This document shows positions 31,435 to 39,140 of a stretch of DNA of 64,000 nucleotides, piece after piece. The DNA is taken from contig CP104974.1 of NCBI GenBank assembly GCA_025452255.1, positions 3,388,156-3,452,155 of the forward strand. Reading direction: 5' to 3'. This DNA comes from Devosia sp. A8/3-2. GTDB lineage: Bacteria; Pseudomonadota; Alphaproteobacteria; Rhizobiales; Devosiaceae. The notes below the pieces were generated by a model, which was given only the letters and a program-made list of their open reading frames with translations, did not search any database and had not been told where the DNA came from. The position numbers and the translations under genes were made by a program. How positions within the stretch are numbered: the first letter of the stretch is position 1; each line of letters starts with the position of its first letter.

Positions 31435-31739
31435 GCGGCGTTAACGAGCGGGTGGGCGCGCTCGACCCGCTCGCGCTCATGCGGGTCATGCATTGCGTTC
31501 CACAAGTCGGAACGGCGCTGAACATTCAGCCAGAAATCAGGGCTATTGCCGAAGACCCGGGCCAGAATGAGTGCGGTGGGGGCCGTGACCGAGCGTCGAT
31601 CGTTGCAAAGCTCATTGACGTGCTTGCGCGGCACGCCCATCGCCTCGGCCAGCGCGGCTCGGGTCAAGCCCAGCGGACTCAGAAATTCCTCAGTCAATAT
31701 CTCGCCGATTGTTGCCGGCTTGCGTGCAGTCATCAACAT
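31431..31739 (-). CDS. higA: HigA-family antitoxin, apparently solitary
   Basis: A 102-residue XRE-type HTH protein with the HigA addiction-module pattern: PATIGEILTEEFLSPLGLTRAALAEAMGVPRKHVNELCNDRR in sections, then ALILARVFGNSPDFWLNVQRRSDLW. HigA normally follows higB; the 120 bases upstream hold only a repeat, so no toxin is visible. Its stop overlaps the stop of the convergent histidine kinase by 4 bases. It may be an orphan antitoxin or a stand-alone regulator. Confidence 0.85.
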   Translation of the reverse strand: MLMTARKPATIGEILTEEFLSPLGLTRAALAEAMGVPRKHVNELCNDRRSVTAPTALILARVFGNSPDFWLNVQRRSDLWNAMHDPHERERVERAHPLVNAA

Positions 31740-31756
31740 GGCTCACCCCCAGCTAT

Positions 31757-31842
31757 GTCACCCCGGCGAAGGCCGGAATCCATCCTGCGACGCCAGCTTA
31801 GCCTAAAATCTCGGGATGGGCCCCGGCCTTCGCCGGGGTGAC
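31757..31842. repeat. Inverted intergenic repeat, GTCACCCCGGCGAAGGC type
   Basis: GTCACCCCGGCGAAGGCCGG at 31757 is mirrored by CCCCGGCCTTCGCCGGGGTGAC ending at 31842, with about 40 bases between. Each arm is itself a hairpin. This repeat type is common between genes in Alphaproteobacteria (REP-like). It lies between higA and cobT. Confidence 0.75.
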
Positions 31843-31862
31843 ACCGAGTTTTAGTTGCTAGT

Positions 31863-32883
31863 CTAGTTCGCCTTGCCGCTGACGGCCGCGCTTTCGAACG
31901 TGGCCATATTGTTGTGCAGGTGCAGGGCGGTTTTGGCCAGCACTGCCGCGAGGGCGGCGCCGCTGCCTTCGCCTAGGCGCATGCCGAGGTCGAGCAGGCC
32001 TTTTGACCCATGGCGGCGAGAGCGCGGGCATGGCCGGATTCCGCGGAGACGTGGGCGAAGAGGCAGTGATCGATCGCGGCCGGGTTGACCGCGTGGGCGA
32101 TGGCGGCGGCCGATGTGGCCACGAAGCCATCCACGATGACCGGGACCTTCTGGTGGCGGGCGGCGAGCAGTGCGCCGAGCATGGCGGCGATTTCGCGGCC
32201 GCCGAGGCGGGCGAGGATGGCCAAGGGGTGGTCGAGTTCGTCCTTGTGCAGGGCCGGGGCGCGATCGACCGCATCGGCCTTGCGCGTGAGGCCGGCATCG
32301 TCGATGCCGGTGCCGCGGCCGACCCAATCGGCGCCAGTGCCGCCATAGAGGGCAGCGAAGATGGCGGACGCGACGGTGGTATTGCCGATGCCCATTTCGC
32401 CGATGCAGATCAGGTCGGGCTTACCGGCAATGGCTTCCATGCCATAGGCGATGGTGGCGGCGCACATGCGATCATCGAGCGCTGGCTCCTGGGTGATGTC
32501 GCCGGTGGGCAGTTCCAGCGCCAGTTCGAACACGCGCAGATTGATTTCGTGCAGCGCGCAAATCTGGGAGATGGCGGCGCCGCCATTGGTGAAATTGGCG
32601 ACCATCTGGGCGGTCACTTCACGCGGAAAGGCCGAGACCCCCTGATCGGTGACGCCGTGATTGCCGGCGAAAATGGTGACCATTGGATTGTCGAGGCGCG
32701 GCTTGGCGCGGCCCTGCCAGCGGGCGAGGAATTCGACCAGACTTTCGAGCTGGCCGAGCAGAGCCGGCGGGCTTGGTGAGTTGGGAATCGCGCGCGCACT
32801 GCGGCGACGGCCGCTTCGTCGCCATCGGGAACGATGGTCAAAAGTTCGAGGACATCGGCATAGGCAGGGTTGAGGGCGGGCAT
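31863..32883 (-). CDS. cobT: Nicotinate-nucleotide:DMB phosphoribosyltransferase, two frame breaks
   Basis: It activates 5,6-dimethylbenzimidazole as alpha-ribazole phosphate for the lower ligand of cobalamin. CobT motifs: [42 protein letters not shown] and the C-terminal [11 protein letters not shown]. Breaks near 32775 and 32005 put the ends in other frames; repaired it ends [19 protein letters not shown] at 31863-31865. It lies head-to-head with cobS, with about 130 bases between them, a common nucleotide-loop assembly pair. Confidence 0.92.
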
Positions 32884-33013
32884 GACAGGTCCGGCGGCAG
32901 GGTGCTAGGAAGGTGCGGACTTGTTGCGCAGAACGGGATGAAAAGCAATTGAACGGCGACGAGCCAGTCCAGGACCCCTCCCCCTTATCGATGACGCGGC
33001 GCGGCAGGCCCGC

Positions 33014-33808
33014 GTGCCGCATGGACCGGCGGCGGGTATTGGGCTGAAGGACGATTTTATCATGGCGCTGCGATTTTTCTCGCGGCTGCCGACGGGGATC
33101 TCGCCACATCAAAAGCCTGATCTGGGCCGGATTGCCATGGCGCTGCCGCTGGCCAGCGTGGCGATCGGCATTGGGCCGGTGGCGCTGCTGATTGGCGGGG
33201 TGCTGGTGGGGTTACCGGCCTATTTCGCGGCAGCGCTGGCGGCTGGGGCGATGGTGCTGGCGAGCGGGGCGATGGCCGAAGATGCGCTGGCGGATGCCGC
33301 GGATGGCCTGTTTGGTGGGCACACGCCCGAGCGGCGGCTCGAGATCATGAAGGATAGCCGGCACGGCACTTATGGGGTGGCGGCGCTGTGCCTGTTTCTC
33401 GTGCTGCGGGTGATGGCGGTGGGATCGATGGCCGAGACCAGTCCGCTCGCGGCGGGGGCGGCATGGCTGGCGGCGAGCATTGTCGGGCGGTCGGCGGCGT
33501 TGTGGGTGGCGGTGGCGCTGGCCCCGGTGCGGCGAGATGGGGCTTCGGCGACTGTGGGGCAATTGCCCCCGCGCAATTTTGCGGTGGGCTTGGTGTTTGC
33601 CGCGGTGCTGCTGTTCGTGCTGGGTGGGCCGGCGTCGAGCATAGCGGGGCTTGTATTGGCCATTGTGCTCAGCGTGGGGACAGCCTTGGGTTGGACGGCA
33701 TTGTGCAAGCGGCTGGTTGGCGGGCAGAGCGGGGACCTGATCGGGGCGCTGGCTGCGTTGATCGAGATTGCCGCGCTCACGGGACTGTTGGTTTTCGCAC
33801 GCGGTTGA
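33014..33808 (+). CDS. cobS: Adenosylcobinamide-GDP ribazoletransferase
   Basis: This multi-pass membrane enzyme joins AdoCbi-GDP to alpha-ribazole, the last step of cobalamin assembly. The start region has FFSRLPTGISPHQ, followed by the acidic active-site motif EDALADAADGLFGGHTPERRLEIMKDSRHGTYG in sections and several Gly/Ala/Val-rich helices. GTG at 33014 is the annotated start; a natural N-terminus may begin at a TTG near 32949 (LNGDEPVQDPSPLIDDAARQ) if one base is wrong in the CCCCC run at 32978. It partners the divergent cobT. Confidence 0.9.
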   Translation: MPHGPAAGIGLKDDFIMALRFFSRLPTGISPHQKPDLGRIAMALPLASVAIGIGPVALLIGGVLVGLPAYFAAALAAGAMVLASGAMAEDALADAADGLFGGHTPERRLEIMKDSRHGTYGVAALCLFLVLRVMAVGSMAETSPLAAGAAWLAASIVGRSAALWVAVALAPVRRDGASATVGQLPPRNFAVGLVFAAVLLFVLGGPASSIAGLVLAIVLSVGTALGWTALCKRLVGGQSGDLIGALAALIEIAALTGLLVFARG

Positions 33809-33874
33809 GGCCTTGAAATTTCCGCATGAAATGACTTTATCGGCTTGTACGCACGAAAAGGGATGGGCGCAGGC

Positions 33875-34561
33875 ATGATCTTTATCGGCATCGCCATCCT
33901 GATCGTGGCCGCCATCACCCTGATGATCAACGCCGATGCGGGCACCCCGGTCGGGCTCAGTCAGGAGCAGACGGCACGGCTCGTGCCACTCGTGGTCATT
34001 CTCATCGTCATCGCAGCGGGTGCGTTTTCGCGGCGGCGGAAGTTTTCCGAATTGTTTGGCGGCGTGCTGCTGTGGGCGGGCATTTTTGGCGTTGCGATGC
34101 TGACCTATGCCTATCGCGATGAGCTGACCAGCATGGCCGGCCGGGTCGCGGGGAATTGCGACCGGGCGTGGCGCTGGTGGATGCCGAGCGCGGCACGGCG
34201 ACATTCCGGCGCGGCATTGGCGGGCATTTCTGAAATCGCCGCGACGATCAATGGGCATAGAACGCCGATGATTTTCGATACGGGCGCGAGCGCTGTGGTG
34301 CTGACGCTGGCCGATGCGCGCGAAGCGGGTATCGATACGGCCAATCTGCGGTTCACCATTCCCGTTTCGACCGCCAATGGCATGGGCCGGGCGGCGCGGG
34401 TGAAGCTGGACCAGCTTGAGGTTGGCGGCATTGTGCGCAAGGGCGTGGTCGCCTTCGTCACCGAAGAGGCGGCGCTGGAAACGAGCCTATTGGGCATGAC
34501 GTTTCTGGAAACGCTCAGCCGCTATAGCGTGACGCAGAATTCGCTGGAATTGATCGACTAG
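33875..34561 (+). CDS. Membrane-anchored retroviral-type aspartic protease (TIGR02281-like), compensating frame breaks
   Basis: Three N-terminal transmembrane helices (IFIGIAILIVAAITLMI, LVPLVVILIVIAAGAF, VLLWAGIFGVAML) precede a clan AA aspartic protease domain with catalytic FDTGASAVVL and a second strand LLGMTFLETLSRYSV. The family acts as a periplasmic or membrane protease with unknown targets. A pair of opposite indels near 34150 and 34230 garbles about 28 residues; the correct reading is LRPGVALVDAERGTATFRRG. ATG 33875 is chosen for its AAAAGGGA ribosome site. Its stop overlaps that of convergent dusA. Confidence 0.85.
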   Translation: MIFIGIAILIVAAITLMINADAGTPVGLSQEQTARLVPLVVILIVIAAGAFSRRRKFSELFGGVLLWAGIFGVAMLTYAYRDELTSMAGRVAGNCDRAWRWWMPSAARRHSGAALAGISEIAATINGHRTPMIFDTGASAVVLTLADAREAGIDTANLRFTIPVSTANGMGRAARVKLDQLEVGGIVRKGVVAFVTEEAALETSLLGMTFLETLSRYSVTQNSLELID

Positions 34562-35592
34562 CTCGCGACGGCCAAAGCTGGCCTGTCCACCGTGTCAAAG
34601 GCGCGCAGGAGAACCTCCGGCCCTGCCCCGGGCTTGCAGGCATCGACGCTCAGAATCTGGCGGAAGCGGCGGGCGCCGGACAGGCCGTTGGCGAGGCCGA
34701 GCATGTGGCGGGTGATGTTGTTGATGCGGGTGCCATTGGCGGCTTCGCGCCGGGCGTAGTCGGCCATGGCCTGCATGATGGTCCCGAGCGCAACCGGCGG
34801 AGTGGTCGCGCCGAAGAAGCGGCTATCGACTTCGGCCAGCAGCATGGGATTGTGATAGGCGGCGCGGCCCAGCATGACGCCATCCATATGGGTCAATTCG
34901 GCCTCGGCCGTTTCCAGCGTTTCGATGCCACCATTGATCATGACCGGCAGCAGGGCCAAGCGCGGGCGCAGGCGATGCACCCGGTCATAATCGAGCGGCG
35001 GAATGGTGCGGTTTTCCTTGGGGCTGAGGCCCTTGAGCCGAGCCTTGCGGGCATGGACATAGAGCGCGTCGACGCCCGCTGCGACCATGGTATCGGCGAA
35101 GCGATCAAGGCTTTCCTCGGTGTCCTGATCATCAATGCCGATGCGGCATTTGACCGTCACAGGGCGGTCAGTGGCGTCGCGCATGGCGCGGACGCATTCG
35201 GCCACCGAGTCCGGCTCGGCCATGAGACAGGCGCCGAAGCGGCCCGACTGAACGCGATCGGAGGGGCAGCCGACATTGAGATTGATCTCGACATAGCCGG
35301 CTTCATGCGCGAGGCGCGTGGCGGCGGCGAGCTCGGCCGGATCGGAGCCGCCCAGCTGCAAAGCGACGGGTTGTTCGAGCGGATCGAAGCGCAAGTGGCG
35401 CTGCGCATCGCCATGCACGATAGCGGCGCTGGTGACCATTTCGGTGAATAACAGAGCATGGCGCGACAGCTGGCGATGGAGGAACCGGCAATGCCGATCC
35501 GTCCAGTCCATCATGGGTGCTATGGAAAACCGACGCGCATTGGCAACATTGAACAATTCAGGTTCGGTCGGCGTTTCGGCTGGATTCGGCAT
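34558..35592 (-). CDS. dusA: tRNA-dihydrouridine synthase A
   Basis: An FMN enzyme that reduces U20/U20a in tRNA. DusA hallmarks: FSIAPMMDWTDRHCRF, LQLGGSDPAELA, NLNVGCPSDRVQSGRFGACLM with the catalytic cysteine, and HARKARLKGLSPKENR. The body is intact. The ATG at 35590-35592 (MPNPAETPTEPEL) is the likely start; the residues before FSIAPMMDW may come from the prophage, because dusA-associated elements recombine in this conserved 5' segment and rebuild the gene. The integrase begins about 90 bases upstream in the opposite direction. Confidence 0.93.
   Translation of the reverse strand: MPNPAETPTEPELFNVANARRFSIAPMMDWTDRHCRFLHRQLSRHALLFTEMVTSAAIVHGDAQRHLRFDPLEQPVALQLGGSDPAELAAATRLAHEAGYVEINLNVGCPSDRVQSGRFGACLMAEPDSVAECVRAMRDATDRPVTVKCRIGIDDQDTEESLDRFADTMVAAGVDALYVHARKARLKGLSPKENRTIPPLDYDRVHRLRPRLALLPVMINGGIETLETAEAELTHMDGVMLGRAAYHNPMLLAEVDSRFFGATTPPVALGTIMQAMADYARREAANGTRINNITRHMLGLANGLSGARRFRQILSVDACKPGAGPEVLLRAFDTVDRPALAVAS
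35497..35517. other. Predicted attL core within the 5' end of dusA
   Basis: The bases encoding APMMDWTD of DusA are the established integration target of dusA-associated tyrosine integrases, and such an integrase lies immediately beside it. The matching attR should be at the far, unseen end of the prophage, so the core length cannot be confirmed here. Confidence 0.5.
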
Positions 35593-35643
35593 GTCGGGTT
35601 CAGGTGAGGTTTCCAGAGGACTTGTCACGTTTCCCGGCGACGA

Positions 35644-35701
35644 GTACGACAATGTCGTACCGGCTGGGAGGCATGTCGTACCGATGGGAACAATCGTACC
35701 G
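35644..35701. promoter_or_regulatory. Iterated TCGTACCG sites at the integrase start
   Basis: A perfect dyad GTACGAC-AAT-GTCGTAC (35644-35660) is followed by further TCGTACCG copies at 35676 and 35694, with the first copy at 35655. Spacings are 21 and 18 bases, about two DNA turns. The integrase ATG (35684) lies among them. Likely arm-type integrase or excisionase sites, or an autoregulatory operator. Confidence 0.55.
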
Positions 35702-36898
35702 CGAAAGCGAAAGAATGGCACGACTGGCTATACGGCACAGATCGTTATCAAGCGCGGCGGCAAGATTGTCCATAGGGAGTCGCAAACCTTTGACCGCAAG
35801 CAGGCGGCCACGACTTGGCTGGGCAGGCGTGAGGGGGAATTGAAGTCTGAGGGCGGGCTGGAGCGGGCTATGCGCCCGGCCGTTGCCCTAGCTGACGTGA
35901 TTGATCGATACGTCGCTGAAACCCTGTCTGATATAGGGCGAACGAAAGCCCGGGTCTTGCGCTCCATCAAAGGCTATGACCTTGCCAATATGGACGTGGC
36001 CAAGATTGCCAGTTCGGACGTGGTGGCATTTGCCCGGGAACTATCCAAAGCCCGGAAGCCACAAACGGTCAGCAATTACCTGTCGCACCTTCAAGCCGTC
36101 TTTGCCATTGCGCGGCCGGCGTGGGGCTATGACCTAGACCCATTGGTGATGAAGGATGCTTTTGCGGTTTCGCGACGTCTTGGCTTCACCGGCGGGTCGG
36201 AGAAGCGCGACCGGCGTCCAACGCTGGATGAGCTAGACAAGCTGCTGACGCACTTCATGGGGGTGGAAACTAGCCGCCCCGGGTCAACACCCATGACGGT
36301 CATTATCCCGTTCGCGCTGTTCTCGACGCGGCGGCAGGAGGAAATCACTCGAATCGCCCGGGCGGACTTTGAGCCCGAGCATTCCCGGGTGCTGGTTCGG
36401 GACATGAAAAACCCGGGCCAGAAGATCGGCAATGACGTGTGGTGTGACCTGCCGCCAGAGGCCGTCTCTATTGCCGAGGCTATGCCGACCAAGGAAGCGA
36501 TATTCCCTTACACAACCGACGCCATTGGTGCGGCATTTACCCGGGCCTGCAAGTTGCTCGGGATCGAAGATTTGCACTTCCACGACCTGCGCCATGAAGG
36601 CGTGTCGCGGCTCTTCGAAATGGGCTGGAATATCCCCAAGGTCGCCGGGGTGAGCGGTCACAAGTCCCGGTCATCGCTCCAGCGATATAGCCATATCCGG
36701 CAGAGCGGGGACAAGTATGCGGGCTGGAAGTGGCTCCCGGCCGCTATCGAGCGGGCCAGAGCGCCAGATGAAACCCATCCCACTGGTCTATTTCATCGCA
36801 GCCGCCGACAAGCCGAGATCCCCTGTGAAAATCGGGCGAAGCAACTCGGAAGCCATCCACGATCGCATTTCAACTCTGCAATGCGGGCACCCGCATAA
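35684..36898 (+). CDS. int: dusA-associated tyrosine integrase
   Basis: Site-specific recombinase for prophage integration and excision. From the ATG at 35684 it reads MGTIVPRKRKNGTTGYTAQI, an arm-binding N-domain typical of this integrase family. A SAM-like core-binding domain (about 65-150) precedes the catalytic domain: Arg in FSTRRQEEI (about R216), Lys near 242, HDLRH (H300, R303), GHKS (H326) and tyrosine Y335 in SLQRYSHIR. The open frame upstream to 35318 overlaps dusA and is not real. The last 45 residues overlap the GIY-YIG gene and look unnatural; one lost base would end it at a TGA overlapping that gene's ATG. Confidence 0.92.
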   Translation: MGTIVPRKRKNGTTGYTAQIVIKRGGKIVHRESQTFDRKQAATTWLGRREGELKSEGGLERAMRPAVALADVIDRYVAETLSDIGRTKARVLRSIKGYDLANMDVAKIASSDVVAFARELSKARKPQTVSNYLSHLQAVFAIARPAWGYDLDPLVMKDAFAVSRRLGFTGGSEKRDRRPTLDELDKLLTHFMGVETSRPGSTPMTVIIPFALFSTRRQEEITRIARADFEPEHSRVLVRDMKNPGQKIGNDVWCDLPPEAVSIAEAMPTKEAIFPYTTDAIGAAFTRACKLLGIEDLHFHDLRHEGVSRLFEMGWNIPKVAGVSGHKSRSSLQRYSHIRQSGDKYAGWKWLPAAIERARAPDETHPTGLFHRSRRQAEIPCENRAKQLGSHPRSHFNSAMRAPA

Positions 36899-37115
36899 AC
36901 TCGACTTCCTGTTCGTGATGGAGGGCACCCACGAGCAGGAGACGAACGCTCACAAGGCGTTCGCGGACCATAGGCTCCATGGAGAGTGGTTTCGGAGGAG
37001 CAAGGCCATGAACGATGTGATTGCAGATTTGCAGGTCATGTTCCCAGACTGGCGCAAGCTCCTGTCATTCCCGCATCTCGAATACGACGAAAACGGCAAA
37101 CGAATATTCGACTAA
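36768..37115 (+). CDS. GIY-YIG nuclease-family protein (T5orf172-like)
   Basis: A 115-residue protein beginning MKPIPLVYFIAAADKPRSPVKIG, a GIY-YIG-like first strand (VYFI...VKIG), followed by ISTLQCGHPHKLDFLFVMEG, a glutamate in HEQETNAHKAFADHRLHGEWF and FRRSKAMNDVI. This matches the T5orf172/MUG113 branch of GIY-YIG proteins found in phages. It may nick DNA during recombination or host takeover, but activity is unproven. Start ATG 36768 lies inside the 3' end of the integrase frame. Confidence 0.75.
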   Translation: MKPIPLVYFIAAADKPRSPVKIGRSNSEAIHDRISTLQCGHPHKLDFLFVMEGTHEQETNAHKAFADHRLHGEWFRRSKAMNDVIADLQVMFPDWRKLLSFPHLEYDENGKRIFD

Positions 37116-37145
37116 CCCGGGCTTAGTCCTGTTCCATGGGTAAGG

Positions 37146-37352
37146 ATGATGAAGATGATAAAGTTCACGCTACACCTGCAGACGGTTCCCGCAGATCAAA
37201 AGTCTGTCGAGGTGGAAGCGCCAGTTCTGCCCCGCATTGGCGAGTACATCAGCCACGACAAATCCGGTATCAGTGGCCCGGTGCACAGCGTCCAATATTG
37301 GTGGGACGAGGTGGGCAAATTCCACGACGTTCAGGTTTCGGTGAAAAGGTAG
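37146..37352 (+). CDS. Small prophage protein of unknown function
   Basis: A 66-68 residue protein, MKMIKFTLHLQTVPADQKSV..., mostly predicted beta strands (IKFTLHLQTV, PVHSVQYWWDEVG, HDVQVSVKR), ending VKR. ATG triplets at 37146, 37149 and 37155 are possible starts; a TAAGG lies just before the first. I do not recognise the family. It sits among small plus-strand genes next to the integrase, the usual place for early or regulatory phage genes. Confidence 0.6.
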   Translation: MMKMIKFTLHLQTVPADQKSVEVEAPVLPRIGEYISHDKSGISGPVHSVQYWWDEVGKFHDVQVSVKR

Positions 37353-37376
37353 CCCCATCCCGGTAGGAGAAACTGA

Positions 37377-37703
37377 ATGAGCGAGATGGTTGAGAGAGTG
37401 GAGAGGGCGATTGCCGTCGATGCCCTGAGGCAGAACCCCATGCTTGAAATCATGGACGGGGGCCTTGGATATTACGACGACTATGACAACAAGGCTTATG
37501 ACTGTGTGGAAATAGCCCGAGCTGCTATCGTGGCAATGCGTGATCCCACCTACCGAATGACAGTTGCCGGCCATAGCGCCCTTGATGATACGGAGCACAC
37601 ACAGGCCAAAGCACTCGGCAGCCTCATGGGCCGCATGGCCTTTGTTGATGTTTGGCAGGCCATGGTCGACGCTGCCCTCCCCGCCCCACCATCTGAGGAA
37701 TAG
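37377..37703 (+). CDS. Hypothetical prophage protein
   Basis: A 108-residue acidic protein (MSEMVERVERAIAVDALRQ ... LPAPPSEE) with an N-terminal helix, a Tyr/Asp-rich loop (GGLGYYDDYDNKAYD) and a helix EIARAAIVAMRDPTYRM. The AGGAG ribosome site 8 bases upstream supports the ATG. Similar short proteins with a VERVARAI-type opening are common in Rhizobiales prophages, but no function is known to me. Intact. Confidence 0.65.
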   Translation: MSEMVERVERAIAVDALRQNPMLEIMDGGLGYYDDYDNKAYDCVEIARAAIVAMRDPTYRMTVAGHSALDDTEHTQAKALGSLMGRMAFVDVWQAMVDAALPAPPSEE

Positions 37704-37706
37704 AGA

Positions 37707-37922
37707 ATGAGCAAGTGGAGGCCGCCCGAGATTGAGGACGTTTATACGCCTGATGAGATTCTCGCGATTCACCGCCGTCCGGGGTGGACGAACTACATTG
37801 CCTCATCTGCCCATTGTGAGCGCATGGCGGCGGCGCACCGAAAAGCATGCGATGCTCGATATCTAGAATACGTCAAGGAGCTGGCGGAACCCCGCTCAAG
37901 GACATCTCCCCGTCACGCATGA
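37707..37922 (+). CDS. Hypothetical prophage protein
   Basis: A 71-residue protein, MSKWRPPEIEDVYTPDEILAI..., with a helical middle (AHCERMAAAHRKACDARYLEYVKEL). It starts 4 bases after the previous stop with GAGGAATAGAG upstream, so the small plus-strand genes form one operon. Its last 50 bases overlap the convergent gene ending at 37873. Family not recognised. Confidence 0.6.
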   Translation: MSKWRPPEIEDVYTPDEILAIHRRPGWTNYIASSAHCERMAAAHRKACDARYLEYVKELAEPRSRTSPRHA

Positions 37923-38400
37923 TCTTGTAATCATCAGCCGTAAGGTGCTTGGGGATGCCATCACGCTTGCTATCCTCCACCACGAAGGCGCCCTGTTGAA
38001 GCGTGATCCATTTGTCTGGATAGAATAGCACCGCTGCGACATAGGCGCCCCCGGCAACCATGAGATTGTCAGCCGTCGCTATCATGGTGAAGGTGCTGTA
38101 CGGGTATTCCCTGCCCCAATCGAGAACCCTGAAATTTGGCTCAGACGAAGCACGCGGCGGGGGAATATGTGGTTCAAGCCACAACGACATGCCCATGCGC
38201 TTGCAGGACGGGCAGCGCATACGGTCAGAGAAATGCGGCTCTCCGCGTGTGGGCAAGAGCTGGTGCCAGCCGCCAACATTCATAATCAGCCGGCGCAGAT
38301 CGATGGTCTTGCGAAACCGGCAGCGCGCATCGCGGCACAAGGCAATAAGCTCGTGCCCGCCCTTTTGCACATCGTCCAAGGTTTTTGGTGCGCCGTCCAT
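37873..38400 (-). CDS. Hypothetical zinc-ribbon-like protein
   Basis: A 175-residue protein. The N-terminal part has DVQKGGHELIALCRDARCRF, then LLPTRGEPHFSDRMRCPSCKRMG, so four cysteines (C..C and CPSC) could form a zinc ribbon. The C-terminal half is beta-rich (FTMIATADNLMVAGGAYVAAVLF). Related proteins with this HELxxxCR...MRCPxC pattern occur in Rhizobiales genomes and prophages. Possible nucleic-acid binding is inferred only from the zinc motif. Intact. Confidence 0.65.
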   Translation of the reverse strand: MDGAPKTLDDVQKGGHELIALCRDARCRFRKTIDLRRLIMNVGGWHQLLPTRGEPHFSDRMRCPSCKRMGMSLWLEPHIPPPRASSEPNFRVLDWGREYPYSTFTMIATADNLMVAGGAYVAAVLFYPDKWITLQQGAFVVEDSKRDGIPKHLTADDYKIMRDGEMSLSGVPPAP

Positions 38401-38484
38401 TCCGCCTCTCGCTAACGGCGGCGATTCCTACACCCAGAACATAGAGAGAACAATACGGGCGGTGATCAACTTTCGCGCGGCCGA

Positions 38485-38658
38485 CTAAGGCAGCTCAGCC
38501 GGCGGGTCTCCCAGCGGCGGCCATACTATGGAAACCTCACCCCGAGGCGTCCAACGTCCGCTAGGTTCGCATTGCAGGCATCGCGTAAAGCCAAACCACT
38601 TGCCCGCTATGAGCCAGATAGCCTCCTCAAGCTTTCCGCGACAGGACTTGCAGATCAT
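38485..38658 (-). CDS. 57-residue double-CxxC protein
   Basis: A short frame, MICKSCRGKLEEAIW ... FTRCLQCEPSGRW ... PPAELP, with CKSC and CLQC pairs that could bind one zinc. Its ATG overlaps the stop of the gene upstream by ATGA, the same coupling used throughout this minus-strand cluster, which strongly supports it as a real gene although it is very short. Function unknown; it ends with TAG at 38485-38487. Confidence 0.6.
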   Translation of the reverse strand: MICKSCRGKLEEAIWLIAGKWFGFTRCLQCEPSGRWTPRGEVSIVWPPLGDPPAELP

Positions 38659-39140
38659 GGCGCAGCAATGACCTCCAAATCCTCGGTTTCGACCAGCAGT
38701 GTCTTGGAAATCTGCGTCCCCGGCTCGGTCATCAAGAAGCTCAAGCGAACACGATATCGTCCGACCGGAAAGTCACAGGAATCGAGGCCGGCCAAACTGG
38801 ATATCCGAGCGTCGAAAGTGACTGGTATGCCTTCCTCGAACAGGGTCGTCCGGCCGCCGCCAGAGCAGATGACGTTGCCCGTATCGGCCTCACGCGGGGA
38901 CACTGCCAAGCGGATCAGCAAATCCATGCTCGACGTGCCCACGAAGCGCAGGCTAGGCTCCGCCGGCACTACTGAGTTGCGAACTTGGATCGAACTGAGT
39001 TCGAGCCAGTCGCTGGGCGCGGCCTGCTGCATTTCGGCGAAGCGCGCCGCGGTGCGGATGTTCTGGTAACCGTCGATGGCCGTCATCACGCCGAAGGCAA
39101 GCCCGGCCCCGATTACGGCAGATATGATGGTGCGCCTCAT
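38655..39140 (-). CDS. Hypothetical membrane-anchored prophage protein
   Basis: A 161-residue protein with an N-terminal transmembrane helix (RTIISAVIGAGLAFGVMTAI) and a beta-rich exported region (SLRFVGTSSMDLLIRLAVSP, YRVRLSFLMTEPG) containing two cysteines. The ATG at 39138-39140 overlaps the upstream stop by ATGA; the longer frame to 39290 is a shadow. It sits between lysis-type genes, so a role at the cell envelope during lysis or exclusion is possible but unproven. Confidence 0.6.
   Translation of the reverse strand: MRRTIISAVIGAGLAFGVMTAIDGYQNIRTAARFAEMQQAAPSDWLELSSIQVRNSVVPAEPSLRFVGTSSMDLLIRLAVSPREADTGNVICSGGGRTTLFEEGIPVTFDARISSLAGLDSCDFPVGRYRVRLSFLMTEPGTQISKTLLVETEDLEVIAAP

Noticed and set aside
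35318..35683. Upstream extension of the integrase frame
   Set aside because: It runs antisense through conserved dusA and has no integrase-like residues before MGTIVPRKRK.
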